From Microvelia longipes (Eukaryota > Arthropoda > Insecta > Hemiptera > Veliidae), in assembly GCA_018340805.1 (NCBI GenBank), contig JACMZG010001913.1, positions 34,083,989 to 34,147,988 of the forward strand: a stretch of DNA of 64,000 bases, written 5' to 3'. Of this stretch, positions 32,457 through 44,365 are shown one piece after another. The position numbers and the translations under genes were made by a program. Below the pieces are notes generated by a model that was not told the origin of the DNA, ran no database searches, and worked only from the letters and a program-made list of their open reading frames with translations. Within the stretch, counting starts at the first letter, position 1; each line of letters starts with the position of its first letter.

Positions 32457-35400
32457 CACAAAGTGTATCCACAAAATTGATCCACAAAGATGTCCACAAA
32501 ATTGTATCCAAAAGATGATGCCACAAAGATGTTCCACAAGATATCCACAAAGATTATCCACAAGATGAATCCACAAGATTTATCACAAAGAATGATCCAC
32601 AAAATTGTATCACAAAGATGTATCCACAAAAGATGATCCACATTTAATCTCACAAAGATTGTATCCACAAGATACCAACACAGATTATATCCAAAAGATT
32701 GTATCCACAAAGATTGTACCCACAAGATGATCCAAACACAAAATTGTTCCACAAAATTGTACCACAAAAATTGTATCCACAAAGATGTATCCACAAAGAT
32801 TAACCACAAAGATGTATCCACAAAGATTATCCACAAAATTATCCACAAAGATTGTACATCCACAAAGAACCACAAAGATGTATCCACAAAGATTTATCCA
32901 CAAAGATTAATCCACAAAGATAGATCCACAAAGATGTCCACACAGATATCCACAAAGATGTATCCACAAAAAAGATGACCACAAAAGATTGTATCACAAA
33001 GATGTATCCACAAAATTGCCAACAAAGATTCTATCCACAAAGATGGTATCCACAAAGAATGATCCACAAAGGCTCCACACAAGATTTATCCACAAAGATT
33101 GTATCCCACAAAATGGATCTCAAAAGATTGTATCCACAAAATTAATCCACAAAGCATTGCTCCACAAAGATTATCCAAAAGATTGTATCTCACAAAATGA
33201 ATCCACAAAGATTTACCACAATAGATGTATCCCACAAAGATTGATCCATCAAAGATTATCCACAAAGATTGTATCCTCCAATAGATTTATCTCACAAAGA
33301 TTTGTATTCCACTAAAGAATTCGATTCCTACAATACGAGGTATTCCACATAGATTATCACAAAAGGATTTATCCACAAAGATGAATCCACAAAGGGATGT
33401 GTTATCCACAAAGATTGTATTTCCACAAAGATTGTACTCACAAAAGATCCACCAAGATTGATCCACAAAGATGAATCAAACAAATCGTACCACAAGATGT
33501 ATCCACAAAGATGTATCCACAAAAGATTGATCCACAAGATTTACCACAAAGATTGTACCACAAAGATGATCCACAAAATTATCCACAAAGAGTATCCACA
33601 AAGATTTGTATCCACAAAATTGTACCACAAAAATGTACCACAAAGATGTATCCACAACAGATTGTAACCACAAAAGATTGTATCCACAAAGATGTATCCA
33701 CAAAGATTGATGCCACAAGATTGTATCCACAAAGATTATCCACAAAGATTATCACAAAGATGATCACAAAGATTGTACCACAAAGATTGTATTCCACAAA
33801 GAGTATCCACAAAATGATCCACAAAATGTATCCACAAAGAAGACACAAAGAGTACCACAAAGATGATCTCACAAGAATATCCACAAAGATATCCACAAAG
33901 CATTATCCACAAAGATGTACCACAAAATGGGTAACCACAAAGAGGTAATCCACAAAATTACCACAAAGATGTACCAACAAAGATTGATCCACAAAGATGT
34001 ATCCACAAAGATGTACCACAAAGATGTTATCCACAAAGATTGACCACAAAAATTTTATCCACAAAGATTGTATCCACAAAGATTGTATCCACAAAGGATT
34101 ATCCACAAAGATGTACCACAAAGACTATCCACAAAGATTTAATCCACAAAGATTATCCCAAATATGTATCACACAAAGATTGGATCCACAAAGATTATCC
34201 ACCAAGATACCACAACAATATCCACAAAAGAGTACCACAAAGATTTATCCACAAAGATTAATCACAAAGATGACCACAAAATTGATCACAATAGATTTAC
34301 CACAAAGATGTATCACAAGATTGTATCCACAAAATGAATCCACAAAGAATGTATCCGCCAAAGGATTGGTATCCACAAGGGAATGTAAATCCACAAATGA
34401 TCCACAAGATGTATCACAAAAGATCCACAAAGATTATCCAAAGATGAATCCACAAAGATGTAACCACAAAGATGTTATCCACAAGATTTATCCACAAACA
34501 TTTGTACCACCAAAGATTGTAATCCACAAACATTGTACCACAAAGATTGATCCACAAAGAGTACCACAAAGATTGGTATCCACAAAGATGTACCACAAGA
34601 TATCCCACAAAGATGAACCACAAAATTGTATCCACAAAGATGATGCCCCCCCACAAAGGATTGTATCCACAAAGATGTATCCACAAAATTGATCCACAAA
34701 GATTGATTCCACAAAGATGAACCACAAAGATTACCCAAAGATGTATCCACAAAGATGATCCACAAAAGTATCCACAAAGATGTATCCACAAAGAATTGTA
34801 TCCACAAAATTGTACCACAAAGATACCACAAAGATGATCCACAAATGTACCACAAAGAGTATCCACAAAGATTGTAATCACAAAGATTGTATCCACAAAG
34901 ATTACCACAAAGATTGTAAATCCACAAATGTACCACAAAATTTATCCACAGATTATCCCAAAGGATGACCACAAAGATGTATCCACAAAGTGATCCACAA
35001 AGACTGTACCACAAAGATGATCCAACAAAAGATTATCACAAATGTAACCACAAAGATTTATCACAAAATATCCACAAAGATTGTATCCACAAAGATTGTA
35101 TCCACAAAGATTACAACAAAGATGATCCACAAAGATGGATCCACAAAATGTACCACAAAAGTATCCACAAAAGTACCACAAAGTAATCCACAAAGATTGA
35201 CCAACAAGATGTATCCACAAAGATTGTCATCCACAAAGATACCAACAAAGATTGATCCACAAGGGATTTATCCACAAAGATTATCCACAAAGATGTACCA
35301 CAAAATGTACCAACAAAGAGGTATCCACAAAGATGTATCCACAAAGATTTATCCACAAAGAGTATCCACAAAGATTGTATCCACAAGATATCCACAAAGA

Positions 35401-37260
35401 GATACCACAAAGATGATCCACAAAAGATTGATCACACAAAATTTGTCACAAAATGATCCACAAAGATTTACCACAATAGATTGATCCACAAAAGGATTAT
35501 CCACAAAGAGTATCACAAAGGATGTACCACAAAGATGATCCACAAAGATGACCACAAAAGTACCACAAGTAATTGTACCACAAGATGTATGCCACAAAGA
35601 ATCCACAAAATTATCCACAAATGTAATCCACAAAGACTGACCACAAAGATGACCACTAAAGATTGTATCCACAAAGATTGTACCACAAAAGTATCCACAA
35701 ATGATGTATCCACAAAGATGATCCACAAAGATAGTATCCAAAGATACCACAAAGATGTTCCACCAAATGATCCACAAAGATATCCACAAAAAGATTATCC
35801 ACAAAGAGTATCCACAAAAATTTTAAACCACAAAGATTTATCGACAAAGATGGATCCACAAAGATTGACCACAAAATTGTACGACAAAAGATGTACCCAA
35901 AATTTATCTCACAAGATTTATCCACAAATTGATCCACAAGGAGACCCAAAGATATCCACAAAGATTGTAATCCAACAAGATTGTATCCACAAAGATGTAC
36001 CACAAAGATTGTATCCACAAAGAGATCCACAAAGATTTATCCACAAAGATGTATCACAAAATTATCCAACAAAGATTGTAATACACAAGATGTACCCACA
36101 AAAACGTACCACAAAGATTGTATCCACAAAGAGTACCACAAAGATGTATCCAAAAAAGAATGTATCCACAAAAATTTATCCACAAAGATTTATCCACAAA
36201 GATTGTATCCCACAAAGATTATCCACAACCGATATCCACAAAGATTGTATCCACAAAATGTAATCCACAAAGATATCCACAAAGATGTACCACAAAGGAA
36301 TGGATCCACAAAGATTGTATCCACACAAGGATGATCCAAACAAAGATGATCCACAAAGATGCTACCACAAAGGAAGTATCCACAAAATTACCACAAGATG
36401 TATCCACAAAGATATAACACAAAGATGACCACAAAGATGTACCACAAAGATGTACCCACAAAAGTACCACAAGATTGTATCCACAAATTGTATCCACAAA
36501 CGATGTATCCACAAAGATTTACCACAAAGATGTATCCAAAAGATTGACCACAAGAATGATCCACAAAGATTGTATCCACAAAGGATTACCCAAAGATGTA
36601 ACCCACAAAGATTTTCCACAAAGATTTACCACAAAGAGTATCCAACAAAGATTGTATCCACAAAGATTGTACCAACAAAGATTGATACACAAAATATCCA
36701 CAAATGATGTATCCACAAGATTGATCCACAAAGATGTATCCACAAAGATTGATCCAAAAGATGTATCCACAAAGATTGACCACAAAGATTATCCACATAA
36801 GATTATCCACAAAATTGTATCCACAAAATGTATCCCAAAGATTGTAACCACAAAGATGTACCACAAAGAGACCACAAAAGAGACCACAAAGCTGTACCAC
36901 AAAGATTGATCCACAAAGAGATCCACAAAAATGTACAACAAAGAGTATCCACAAAAGATGAACCACAAAGATTGTATCCACAAAGATTGTATCCACAAAA
37001 TTGTATCACAAAGATTCGTACCACAAAATGTACCACAAAATTGTCCACAAAGAGTATCCACAAAGATTATCCACAAAGATTAACCACAAAGATTATCCAT
37101 AAAAAAGATTGTATCACAAAATTTAAATCCACAAAGGTTTATCCAACAAAGATTGTACCTACAAAAGATTCACAAAGATTGTACCACAAAGATAATCCAC
37201 AAAGGTGATCCACAAAGATTGTCCACAAAATTATCCACAAAGAGTTATCCACAAAATGTA
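32457..37260. repeat. ~15-bp satellite array (tatccacaaagattg)
   Basis: About 4.8 kb of irregular copies of tatccacaaagattg, with many single-base losses and gains and truncated units (taccacaaag, atccacaaag). Ten Ns lie on the left and one N (37,261) on the right. Both strands read open in several frames because the unit has few stop codons; these frames are not genes. The indel noise fits an unpolished long read used to fill a gap. Confidence 0.97.
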
Positions 37261-37261
37261 N
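37261..37261. other. Ambiguous base at satellite edge
   Basis: Single N at the satellite-to-unique boundary, again suggesting a join. Confidence 0.8.
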
Positions 37262-37317
37262 TAAACTTAATTTAAGTGTCAAAAATTAATTTAAAATCCA
37301 AGAAAAAATAAAATCGA

Positions 37318-37396
37318 CTCAAAGTGGAATTGAACCAGTAATCGTCAGAATAAAAAGGCAACGCTTAGGTCACTACACCACGGCTGGGTCATGAAG
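37318..37396 (-). repeat. tRNA-derived SINE head
   Basis: Minus strand: ccgtggtgtagtgacctaag (A box) and actggttcaattccac (B box), tRNA-like spacing, no closing acceptor stem. The 3' side is cut off by the satellite. Confidence 0.55.
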
Positions 37397-39640
37397 TCTC
37401 CCGGTTTAATCGGATCAGGAATACTATTATACAACTTCTAAATAAATTATTGATCTTTTCCACATTTTGTCAGGTTTTTGGTTTCATAAACTGAACTGGT
37501 TTTACTAGATTCGTAATCTAAATTAACAGAAACAACACCGACTAATATAATTGTTTGTCCTCTTATCCATTTTTAGTTTTTCCGTTTTACAATCTGTTTG
37601 ATTATATAGAGTGATCGACTCCTGACTGACTTAATTCATTTCAGCACACCAACAAACCTTAGGAACCTATATTTAAAAAAAAAAGACTCTTCCTTTGGCC
37701 CAACATTTTATAAATAAGAATAAGGAAAAAGGTAAAAGTTAGTTGTCAGCTGAAAATTAAGTAACTAAGCTACATTAATGAAATATACAAACATAGAAGT
37801 AAAGCTGATAACAAACACCGTACTAAACTTGAACCAAGTCGACAAACTTGAAGCTTATTGTGGTCAATCTATGACAAAACTTGTTTTAAGGTGTATTAGG
37901 CTCTTTAAATGATTTAAAGAGGGAATCCTTCTGAGATATTTATGGGTTTAGTCAACAAGACCTCTGACTTTAATTGAGGGAATGACCTAATCAAAACTAT
38001 CCCAAGCAACCCTAACAAGACAAACTTATTTAAAGCTCTCTGGTTAATCAACCTAAACAGACCCCGTTTCTGTTCAAACTATCTTTGTTTAATCTCCTTT
38101 ATAACCTATAAATACATTTTGACATCGATCCACAACCAACGCCGGTGAGATGAAAATGGTGTAAAGGTATAAGATTAAATAACAGAAGGATAGTAAAGTG
38201 TATACCATTTGTGATTGAGATTGAAGAGTTGTGATTACAAGACAATTATTAGCTCTTTTATCCCAAAGAATGCCTAATGACTAAGAAACTATCTATTACC
38301 TCGTCTACACGTGTTGGACACCGGGTAAAACACTAAGTAGACTCCAGAATTACAAAAAATGTCCATGTGAACTGAGGTTGAACCACGTTCAATTTTGGAA
38401 ATTAGCATCTCCTTTCAGGGAATTTCCTTTGAAAAAAAATACCTAATGGAATTTTTTTTAAGGGGAAGGGGGTCAAAAAAGTATGGCAAAATCTATTTTA
38501 GATGTCCCTTAATCATAAAAAATGTTTCTATACTATACACTTACTAATAAAGAAAAGAAATGAATCAAGATTGTCATAATCAGGCCCTTTTTAAGATCTA
38601 TAAATTAGAGAATGTTGTATTAATTCGAATATAATAGACATTTGTTTGTTGCTAATAAACATTGTCATGCGAACAATGTTGGCCAATTTGCTTTGAAAAA
38701 CAACAGCGGCAGTTTCTAAAAACTTTCGGAATACCAAACGGTTGAGTAGATAGTTAACTTTTATCGGATTCCTACAGTTTATACAAAATATACCAGAGAA
38801 CAGCATATCTATGCATATGGTAGATAAATTATACTCCCCCTAGAGTTGTGTAGACCGTAGACCATTGTTGGCTCACACGAGTCGTTTTTGTTGAACAAAA
38901 AGTGAGTCCTTCTTTAGCAAATAATTGAAGTCTGGGCTATATAACCAGACAAAAACTGAAAATTAGATTCCTTAATTTCTTATGACTAGTTGCTACTAAA
39001 ATCAATTACAAAGCTTGAAAATTTCTAAAATTTTGAAGTACTTTTAATAAAAACTTATTTCGACACTCAAGCCAATTGGGACTCAAAACTTGAGAAAAGG
39101 TTTCTATTTTCACTCCCGAAAATTGACGAGATATTTTCTAAGATGTTGAACTTTTCTCAAGAAGTGTCTCAGGAGAGTAATGGACGGGTTTTAAGACAAG
39201 AACCATAATAGGAAGAGGGGGGTTAGATACAAAACTAATATTTACTCCAAATTTTCGCCCTTCATCCTCCTCTGTTCTTTTTAGGGTTCCATTTCGCTTC
39301 AACGCCAGCTAAAACCTTTATCGATTCAACTCCTTTTTCCTTGTTTAACTTTTAACAAAAATTAAAAGCAGAAGAAAAGTCCATTATTTTTTTCTTGTTG
39401 TATCAGAGTTTAAAATTAGAAAATGTAATGCAAATTTAAATAGGGTTTTTTTGATTTTCTTTTTTTCCCCTGGAAATATTTACATTAAATATAACGAGTA
39501 AGGACATACAAGTAATTTTTAAATAATTTACTTTATACTTAAATAATATGTAAGTGTTATTACTAGTATAAGATCTTACATTAATAAATAAAGTAAGTAA
39601 CTAATTATATCAAAACTTTTCATTGATTTTTCCTTAATTT
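37397..39640. other. Longest plain intergenic stretch, no gene seen
   Basis: Normal mixed composition, but no frame above about 71 codons, no recognised domain, and only a small R2-like word (gaatttcctttgaaa) near 38,420. Confidence 0.35.
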
Positions 39641-39644
39641 AACA

Positions 39645-39805
39645 AAAAATCAGGTATGAGGAACCTCAGAAGTTTTCCTCATCACATCGGATTCGCTACG
39701 CTAATCCCCCCAACTTTGGACTCGCTTCGCTCGTTCCCGGAGTATACAATTCGCCAAACTTATACTTCAACAACTCTTCGGACTCGCTTCGTTCGTCTTC
39801 AGGTA
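39645..39805 (-). repeat. R1 repeat, 3' end with doubled motif
   Basis: Plus reads aggtatgaggaacctcagaa, cggattcgctacgctaatcc, then ggactcgcttcgctcgttcc and, about 55 bp later, cggactcgcttcgttcgtct. The gagcgaagcgag word is therefore present twice, as also in the copy at 20.2-20.3 kb. Confidence 0.7.
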
Positions 39806-39839
39806 GTACGCACTATTATCCTGTTGGTTACAGGATAAT

Positions 39840-40125
39840 TTAGTTACAACATTGGTTACAACACTATGCCTCTAAAATTGGCAGTGCACATCATCATTTG
39901 CACTAGTTTTATGCTCAGTTAGTTTTATAGCTGGTTTCTTAAAAGGTTTTAGTGCACTTCCTTTAAAAAATACAGAAAAAATGAGTCACGAATATTGCTT
40001 TATAATTGAGTAACTGCTCAAATTATAAAGCATCAATCGGATCCTTATGCAAGAATTTAAGGATTGTTCAGCACGGAAATACCCATTCCAAAGAAAACTC
40101 GCCTAAAATGCGGACTACAGTGCCA
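39840..40125 (-). repeat. R2 repeat copy
   Basis: Plus reads cctctaaaattggcagtgca, cactagttttatgctcagtt, taactgctcaaattataaag, ttccaaagaaaactcgccta: the exact reverse order of the plus-strand R2 at 23.5 kb. Confidence 0.7.
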
Positions 40126-40139
40126 GATTTATTTTGTAC

Positions 40140-40245
40140 TTATGAAAAAAAGATAAAAAATTGTAGTTTCTACCAGAAATTGAACCAAGGTACCCAGGCT
40201 TTGAGTCCTCGTATCGGATCCGGACCACTCTCATTCTACTAACAG
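40140..40245 (-). repeat. tRNA-like SINE head
   Basis: Minus strand contains gtagaatgagagtggtccgg and B-box-like ccttggttcaatttctgg; no acceptor pairing. Confidence 0.4.
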
Positions 40246-40261
40246 GCCGAAAAAACTTTAC

Positions 40262-40830
40262 CTGATTTTACCCTGATCCTGGTCGTCATCAGGGTAAATA
40301 GATTTATTAAAACATGAACAACAAGACTATAACAATTCAACTAAATAAACCAACAAATATACAATATTTCTTAAGTAAGTCTATTTTATAATTTTTTTCT
40401 GTGTGGAGAATGGAATATTTATTATTATCAATATTATGATTTTGAGCTGAGCTATTGCGGAAATAGGGTGATTATTATTTGTGTCAATATTATGTTGCCT
40501 CAATCATTTCCTAAATAATAAAGAAGTTTGGCCGGTATAAGTCAGGGCAATTTTGGCAAGGTATCCGATAAACAACACTCGATCGAGATTTAGCTGGCAC
40601 AGGATATTTCAATTTAGAGAACAATTTGGATCTGAAATTAGTGGGATTGTTTTGCGCTATTTTAATGTAATAGGGTTTGAATATTTCAGTGATTTTTTGA
40701 GTAGAAATGCCAATGTAGGTGAGAGAACGATACTTGGGAAATAAATTGTTAGTGATAGTAGAATTATCACCGACATTGTTGATATATTTTGAAAATGATT
40801 GATATTGCTAGAGGAGGGAGAAGGTAAAGT
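40262..40830 (-). pseudogene. Penelope-like element, RT-to-GIY-YIG linker region, decayed
   Basis: Minus-strand translation between about 40,830 and 40,535 gives the conserved PLE run: YRSLTYIG, then LFSKLK, then VVYRIPCQNC. One base later in frame comes YTGQTS, the YIG half of the GIY-YIG endonuclease, so there is at least one frameshift near 40,540. Beyond it, further PLE-like residues (for example SAIAQ) run to about 40,430. The 3' end carries a degenerate hammerhead at 40,262-40,300, where GAAA is lost. PLEs copy themselves by target-primed reverse transcription; this copy is inactive and truncated at its 5' end. Confidence 0.75.
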
Positions 40831-41039
40831 AACAGTACTGTTATTATTGTTGATAACGTTAGAATTATTCGAAACCGGGATATTATTAACAAGGTTACTA
40901 TTATTAAGATTATTATTCTTGTATGTTAAACTATTAGTAAGAAATAAAAATTAAATTAAATTATTATTAAGAATAATGTTAAAACATTATTCCATGTTTG
41001 ATGTAATCTCAATGTGTTGCGGTTATAACTTGTAGTTAC

Positions 41040-41235
41040 TCTGTACTTCTCTAATCTTATGTTACCTTCATTTTGATAACCCTTATCTTTTTTTTTTCTC
41101 TTACATTATTTGGTATTGTATATTTGTTGGTTTATTTAGTTTGATGTTTGTAGTCTTGTTGTTTATGTTTTAATAAATCTATTTACTCTGATGATGACTA
41201 GGATCCATGGTTGAAAGCTCGGTAGTTGTTTTTTT
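41040..41235 (+). mobile_element. Penelope-like 3' end, opposite orientation
   Basis: Shares with the minus-strand PLE copy the run atttgttggtttatttag, gtcttgttgttta, gttttaataaatctatttac, then a hammerhead. The two 3' ends face away from each other, 0.9 kb apart, as is often seen with inverted pseudo-LTRs in PLEs. Confidence 0.7.
41180..41226 (+). ncRNA. Hammerhead ribozyme, PLE type
   Basis: CTGATGA (41,188-41,194), stem II region tgactaggatccatggtt with partial pairing (ACTA with TGGT), GAAA (41,213-41,216), then AGCT as a minimal stem III and C before GG as the cleavage site. Core bases are intact. Confidence 0.6.
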
Positions 41236-41329
41236 ACTATATTTTGACTGCTGTCTTCTTTTATAAACTTTTTCACTAGTTAAATTTTTTACAGTCCATT
41301 AATACCTTCTTTTGTAAAAAAAGACTTAA

Positions 41330-41830
41330 GTCAAGCCCAAAAAGATGGAAATTTTAAATTTTAAGCGAACACTACCCTATTCCTTAACAAACATAGAATG
41401 AACAATGCCTTCAACAAGTGAATGTTTCAGTTAGGTTTCACTCGACCTGCTCTTTCCATATCACATATGTATAAGAAGAATAAACTAACCGGTACAACAT
41501 ATGTCTATCTTCATTCTTGTTACTTGGAAGATAACCAGAAAGTTTTGACAAACGTAAAACAAGAGCTAATGCCCGTAAGAGCAAGACACAATTTAAAATT
41601 GCATGGGCAGCTTATTCCATACGGATACGGACGGCCGAGCAGAAATTCGTGGGACAGTTAAAATTGAATCGCTATCGCTCTGTTGGAAACAGAGACATAG
41701 TCAAGCCCAAAAAGATACAGATTTATATTCAAGCAACACCGGAAAAATGTTTTTGAATCTATGGAATGGAAATTAAAACAAAATCATATTCCTTAACAAA
41801 TGTAGGAAATCACCTAATTAACGTTTTCGA
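41330..41830 (+). repeat. Diverged direct repeat pair
   Basis: agtcaagcccaaaaagat occurs at 41,332 and 41,699, and each is followed after about 60-100 bp by tattccttaacaaa. Between them is a 79-codon frame (41,422-41,661) with no recognised domain. Confidence 0.5.
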
Positions 41831-42737
41831 CTATGTTCGTAAATAAAATAGTCAATATACCAAAAATACAGTATTGAACAAATGCAAGCACTCAAAATTA
41901 TTACACTATTATTTTATTGATTTTAAAACAGAAAATAACACGTAATTGTTGTCCGGATGGAAGGATTTTTTAGTCTGAAACAAACAATTATAAATTTCCT
42001 CTCGCATTAAAATAAAGAAGTTGAGTTTTCAATAAAAATAAACAACCAGCTAATTATCAAACTTTTTCTTTTAAAGGTGTCCTGAATTAATAAACATCAA
42101 AAGATTTTCTTTTTATTTAACAAAAACCCAACATCCCTCCTACTTAAGTAAAAATGTCCCGCCGGCTAAGAGCCGGAAAGCGAATGAAACGTGACAAAAT
42201 TAGCAAGTTTTCCGGTTTAAGAAAAAAAGAGACAATCTAAAGGAAAATGGTAAATTTGTCGCGACCTTTGAGCTTTCATTTTTTTTCCTTTGGGGTCTTT
42301 TACTTTTTTGGCCTAAGATTGAAAACAAGGAAAGTCTTTTGTAGACCTTAAGACAAAAGGATTAATTTATTAAATGTAAAAAATGCAAAGGCTACCCCCA
42401 ATGCAAATAGATAACGAGATACGAGACTCCTCGAAACAACTCTTTGAACATTTTGTCCACCAAGGCAAAAAATATCTCAGAGATTTCATTCTTTCTTTAA
42501 AATCCTTTTGTAAAGAATACTCTTAAAATTATTTAGATGAGTAATATTGATAAAAATCAATCGATTTTCCCCCATTTTGAACCTTAATGTTAGTTTCTTC
42601 TTAATCCGATCTCAGGTCATCCTCCAATAGGATTTTAGAGTTAAATTACATTCTGGAACATGAACGTTCACTAACGTAAATGGAGTCCATTACAAATAAT
42701 GAAAGAAAAGAAGTCTCTCCACAAAATAAAACTTTAT
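41831..42737. other. Intergenic stretch, no gene seen
   Basis: Nothing supported. Confidence 0.35.
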
Positions 42738-42782
42738 TGACAAAGCGCTTTCAACCTAACTAGAGGCCATCATCAGTGCAAA
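42738..42782 (-). ncRNA. Hammerhead ribozyme, PLE type (left end)
   Basis: Minus: CTGATGA, stem II GGCCT/AGGTT with loop CTAGTT, GAAA, GCGC (self-complementary minimal stem III), TTTGTC. Core intact. Confidence 0.7.
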
Positions 42783-42799
42783 GCCCCCTGTCCATCATC

Positions 42800-43075
42800 A
42801 TAAAAGTAAAAGACCATGTACCGCCTTCATACAGGGGTAGTATTTACATGGTGCAATGTGGCATATGCCAAGTGGAATATTTAGGTCATACAGGGAAGAA
42901 CATAATCACGAGGACGAGGGAACATCAATCTAGAACGAACAGCAAATTTTATCAACATTTGTTAGCTCAAAATCATTTTAATGGCCCTCATAAAGTCGGT
43001 TGTCTTCATTTTGTGAACAAAGGTCGGAAAATATTTTTTTTGGAAAATTTGGAGCTTGTAAAAGAATACGAATAG
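42800..43075 (+). pseudogene. PLE GIY-YIG endonuclease domain
   Basis: The GIY-YIG nuclease of Penelope-like elements nicks the target for reverse transcription. In the open frame 42,776-43,075, residues 23-25 (IYM) stand for GIY, C28 and C31 give the PLE-type zinc cysteines, 35-37 (YLG) stand for YIG with HTGK behind, R46 and the REH at 48-50 match the catalytic Arg region, and E91 or E94 could be the metal-binding Glu. The first ~8 codons lie in the inverted terminal repeat, so the ATG is not native. The reverse transcriptase part is missing. The frame ends at a TAG at 43,073. Decayed remnant; the family assignment is firm. Confidence 0.8.
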
Positions 43076-43399
43076 AGTTGGCGATCTAAACATAAATGAG
43101 AGAGGGGAATCATCCTCCCCTTCTGAGAACTAAGCTACAAGCACCATCGACTCCTACTGTCAGTCTGACTCTCATATCTAATAAAAAAACATAGACTCAC
43201 TTCTCTTTTTAGCGAATTTCCTTTGGAAATTTGCCAAATGAGATTGTTTTTACATCTCAACGGTAGTTATTTTATTTATTTTTGCTTATTTTATTTATAA
43301 CGTTTTTGTATTCTATTTTTGTCTCCTTTTCATTCTTTTGCTCATCATTTGTTAACTAATTTTTTGTGCTTTACTTATTTTATTTTGTTGTTTGTTAGG

Positions 43400-43445
43400 T
43401 TCTGCACTGATGATGGCTTCTAGTTAGGTTGAAAGCGCTTTGCCA
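43400..43445 (+). ncRNA. Hammerhead ribozyme, PLE type (right end)
   Basis: CTGATGA (43,407-43,413), stem II GGCTT/AGGTT with G-U pairs, GAAA (43,431-43,434), GCGC minimal stem III, then TTTGCC. Differs from the left copy by a compensable C/T in stem II. Confidence 0.7.
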
Positions 43446-43734
43446 ATAAAGTTTTACTTTGTCGAGAGACTTTTTTTTATAATTTTAAAAAGAAAAATGT
43501 TGGCTCAAAATCCATTTCAGGCCAAATGGAGTTGCATGAAGCAATAGAAAGTCTATAAGGGACAGAATCCCCGAAATATATAAAAGCAATCTACTAAAAA
43601 ATACTAGAAGGATCAGCTTAGTCTCAAGTGTTAATTAAAATGACATTTCCGGCTTTTGTCACGGAAGTTTAATACATGAAATCCCTTCACTTTTCTAGGA
43701 AGTTATGACATGTAATCCAATTGCTTCCGCTACA

Positions 43735-44365
43735 GGAAACAACTTGCTACTCAGGTAAATAATAGCAATCAACCACATCAGATTCGCTACGCTCATCTTC
43801 ACTTCCTCGCACTCGCTTCGCTTATCCACAGACAGTAAATGCATTATTTGTATTCCCAGGGTCACCCATCCAAGCACTGACCATGCTAAATGTTCGTCAA
43901 CCATTTACCAAATTTTACTTAATTGGATTAATTTTAATTCATAACTTTTTGTAAAAACTGACGTATACGTCATTCGATGATATGGAAATAAAATGGCACA
44001 TATAGTTTGTTCTTATAATATGACTATACATTGGAGCAAAACAAATTACGCGTTATATGAATTGATGTTTTTTTACTTAATTGCCATAATGAAATCACAA
44101 GATTTTTGTCTGAATAACTTAAATTAAAACTGAAAAATTAAATTTTTTGTACAATTATCTAGCACAAATACTCACACATAAACATCATCATCGTTGAGGA
44201 CAACGATGATATCAGACACACATAAACTGACAAACAACTTTGTGAAACCAACTAAGGAGGTCTTCAAAACACTTGAAACGAATCCATGTTAAATTCCAGT
44301 TTCGGATTTTTAGTGCAAACACAATACTTCTTCTAAATACCTTTAGTATAAATGAGGAAAAGTAA
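43735..44365 (-). repeat. R1 repeat, full minus-strand copy
   Basis: 3' part at 43,780-43,830 (plus: cagattcgctacgctcatct, gcactcgcttcgcttatcca), 5S-like segment at 43,850-43,902, and 5' end at about 44,365 (plus: cacaatacttcttc...ggaaaagtaaaa). About 630 bp. The final taccccgtacccg tail is missing or diverged. Confidence 0.75.
43850..43902 (-). repeat. 5S rRNA-derived segment inside R1
   Basis: Minus strand contains cagtgcttggatgggtgacc followed by ctgggaatac, an almost exact match to the conserved region near the 3' side of animal 5S rRNA, preceded by gttgacgaacatttagcatg in place of the box A/C region. It is not a complete 5S gene. Best evidence that R1 contains a 5S-derived promoter-like block. 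Confidence 0.8.

Larger units (their letters stand above)
42738..43470 (+). mobile_element. Truncated Penelope-like element with inverted hammerhead ends
   Basis: Left end (42,738-42,782) is the reverse complement of the right end (43,400-43,466): gcactgatgatgg, ttaggttgaaagcgctttg, caataaagttttactttgt. Between them lies the GIY-YIG coding remnant on plus. An R2-like box (tttagcgaatttcctttgg) sits at 43,209-43,228. Only the last part of the PLE coding region remains. Confidence 0.8.

Noticed and set aside
33000..37000. Dozens of ttatccaca words resembling DnaA boxes, as in a bacterial origin
   Set aside because: They are part of the 15-bp satellite unit, there is no other bacterial feature, and the surroundings are clearly animal DNA.
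32457..37260. Many open frames on both strands (up to 260 codons) across the satellite
   Set aside because: The repeated unit has few stop codons, so all frames stay open; products are simple repeats such as PQRL/HKD or CGYIFVD and are broken by random indels.
32445..37260. Possible CRISPR array
   Set aside because: Units are contiguous with no unique spacers, and the genome is eukaryotic.
37318..37396. Functional tRNA gene
   Set aside because: A and B boxes are present but the acceptor stem does not pair and there is no clear anticodon arm; better explained as a tRNA-derived SINE.
43850..43902. Functional 5S rRNA gene
   Set aside because: Only about 50 bp match the conserved 3' half; the 5' half is missing and the segment recurs inside a dispersed repeat.
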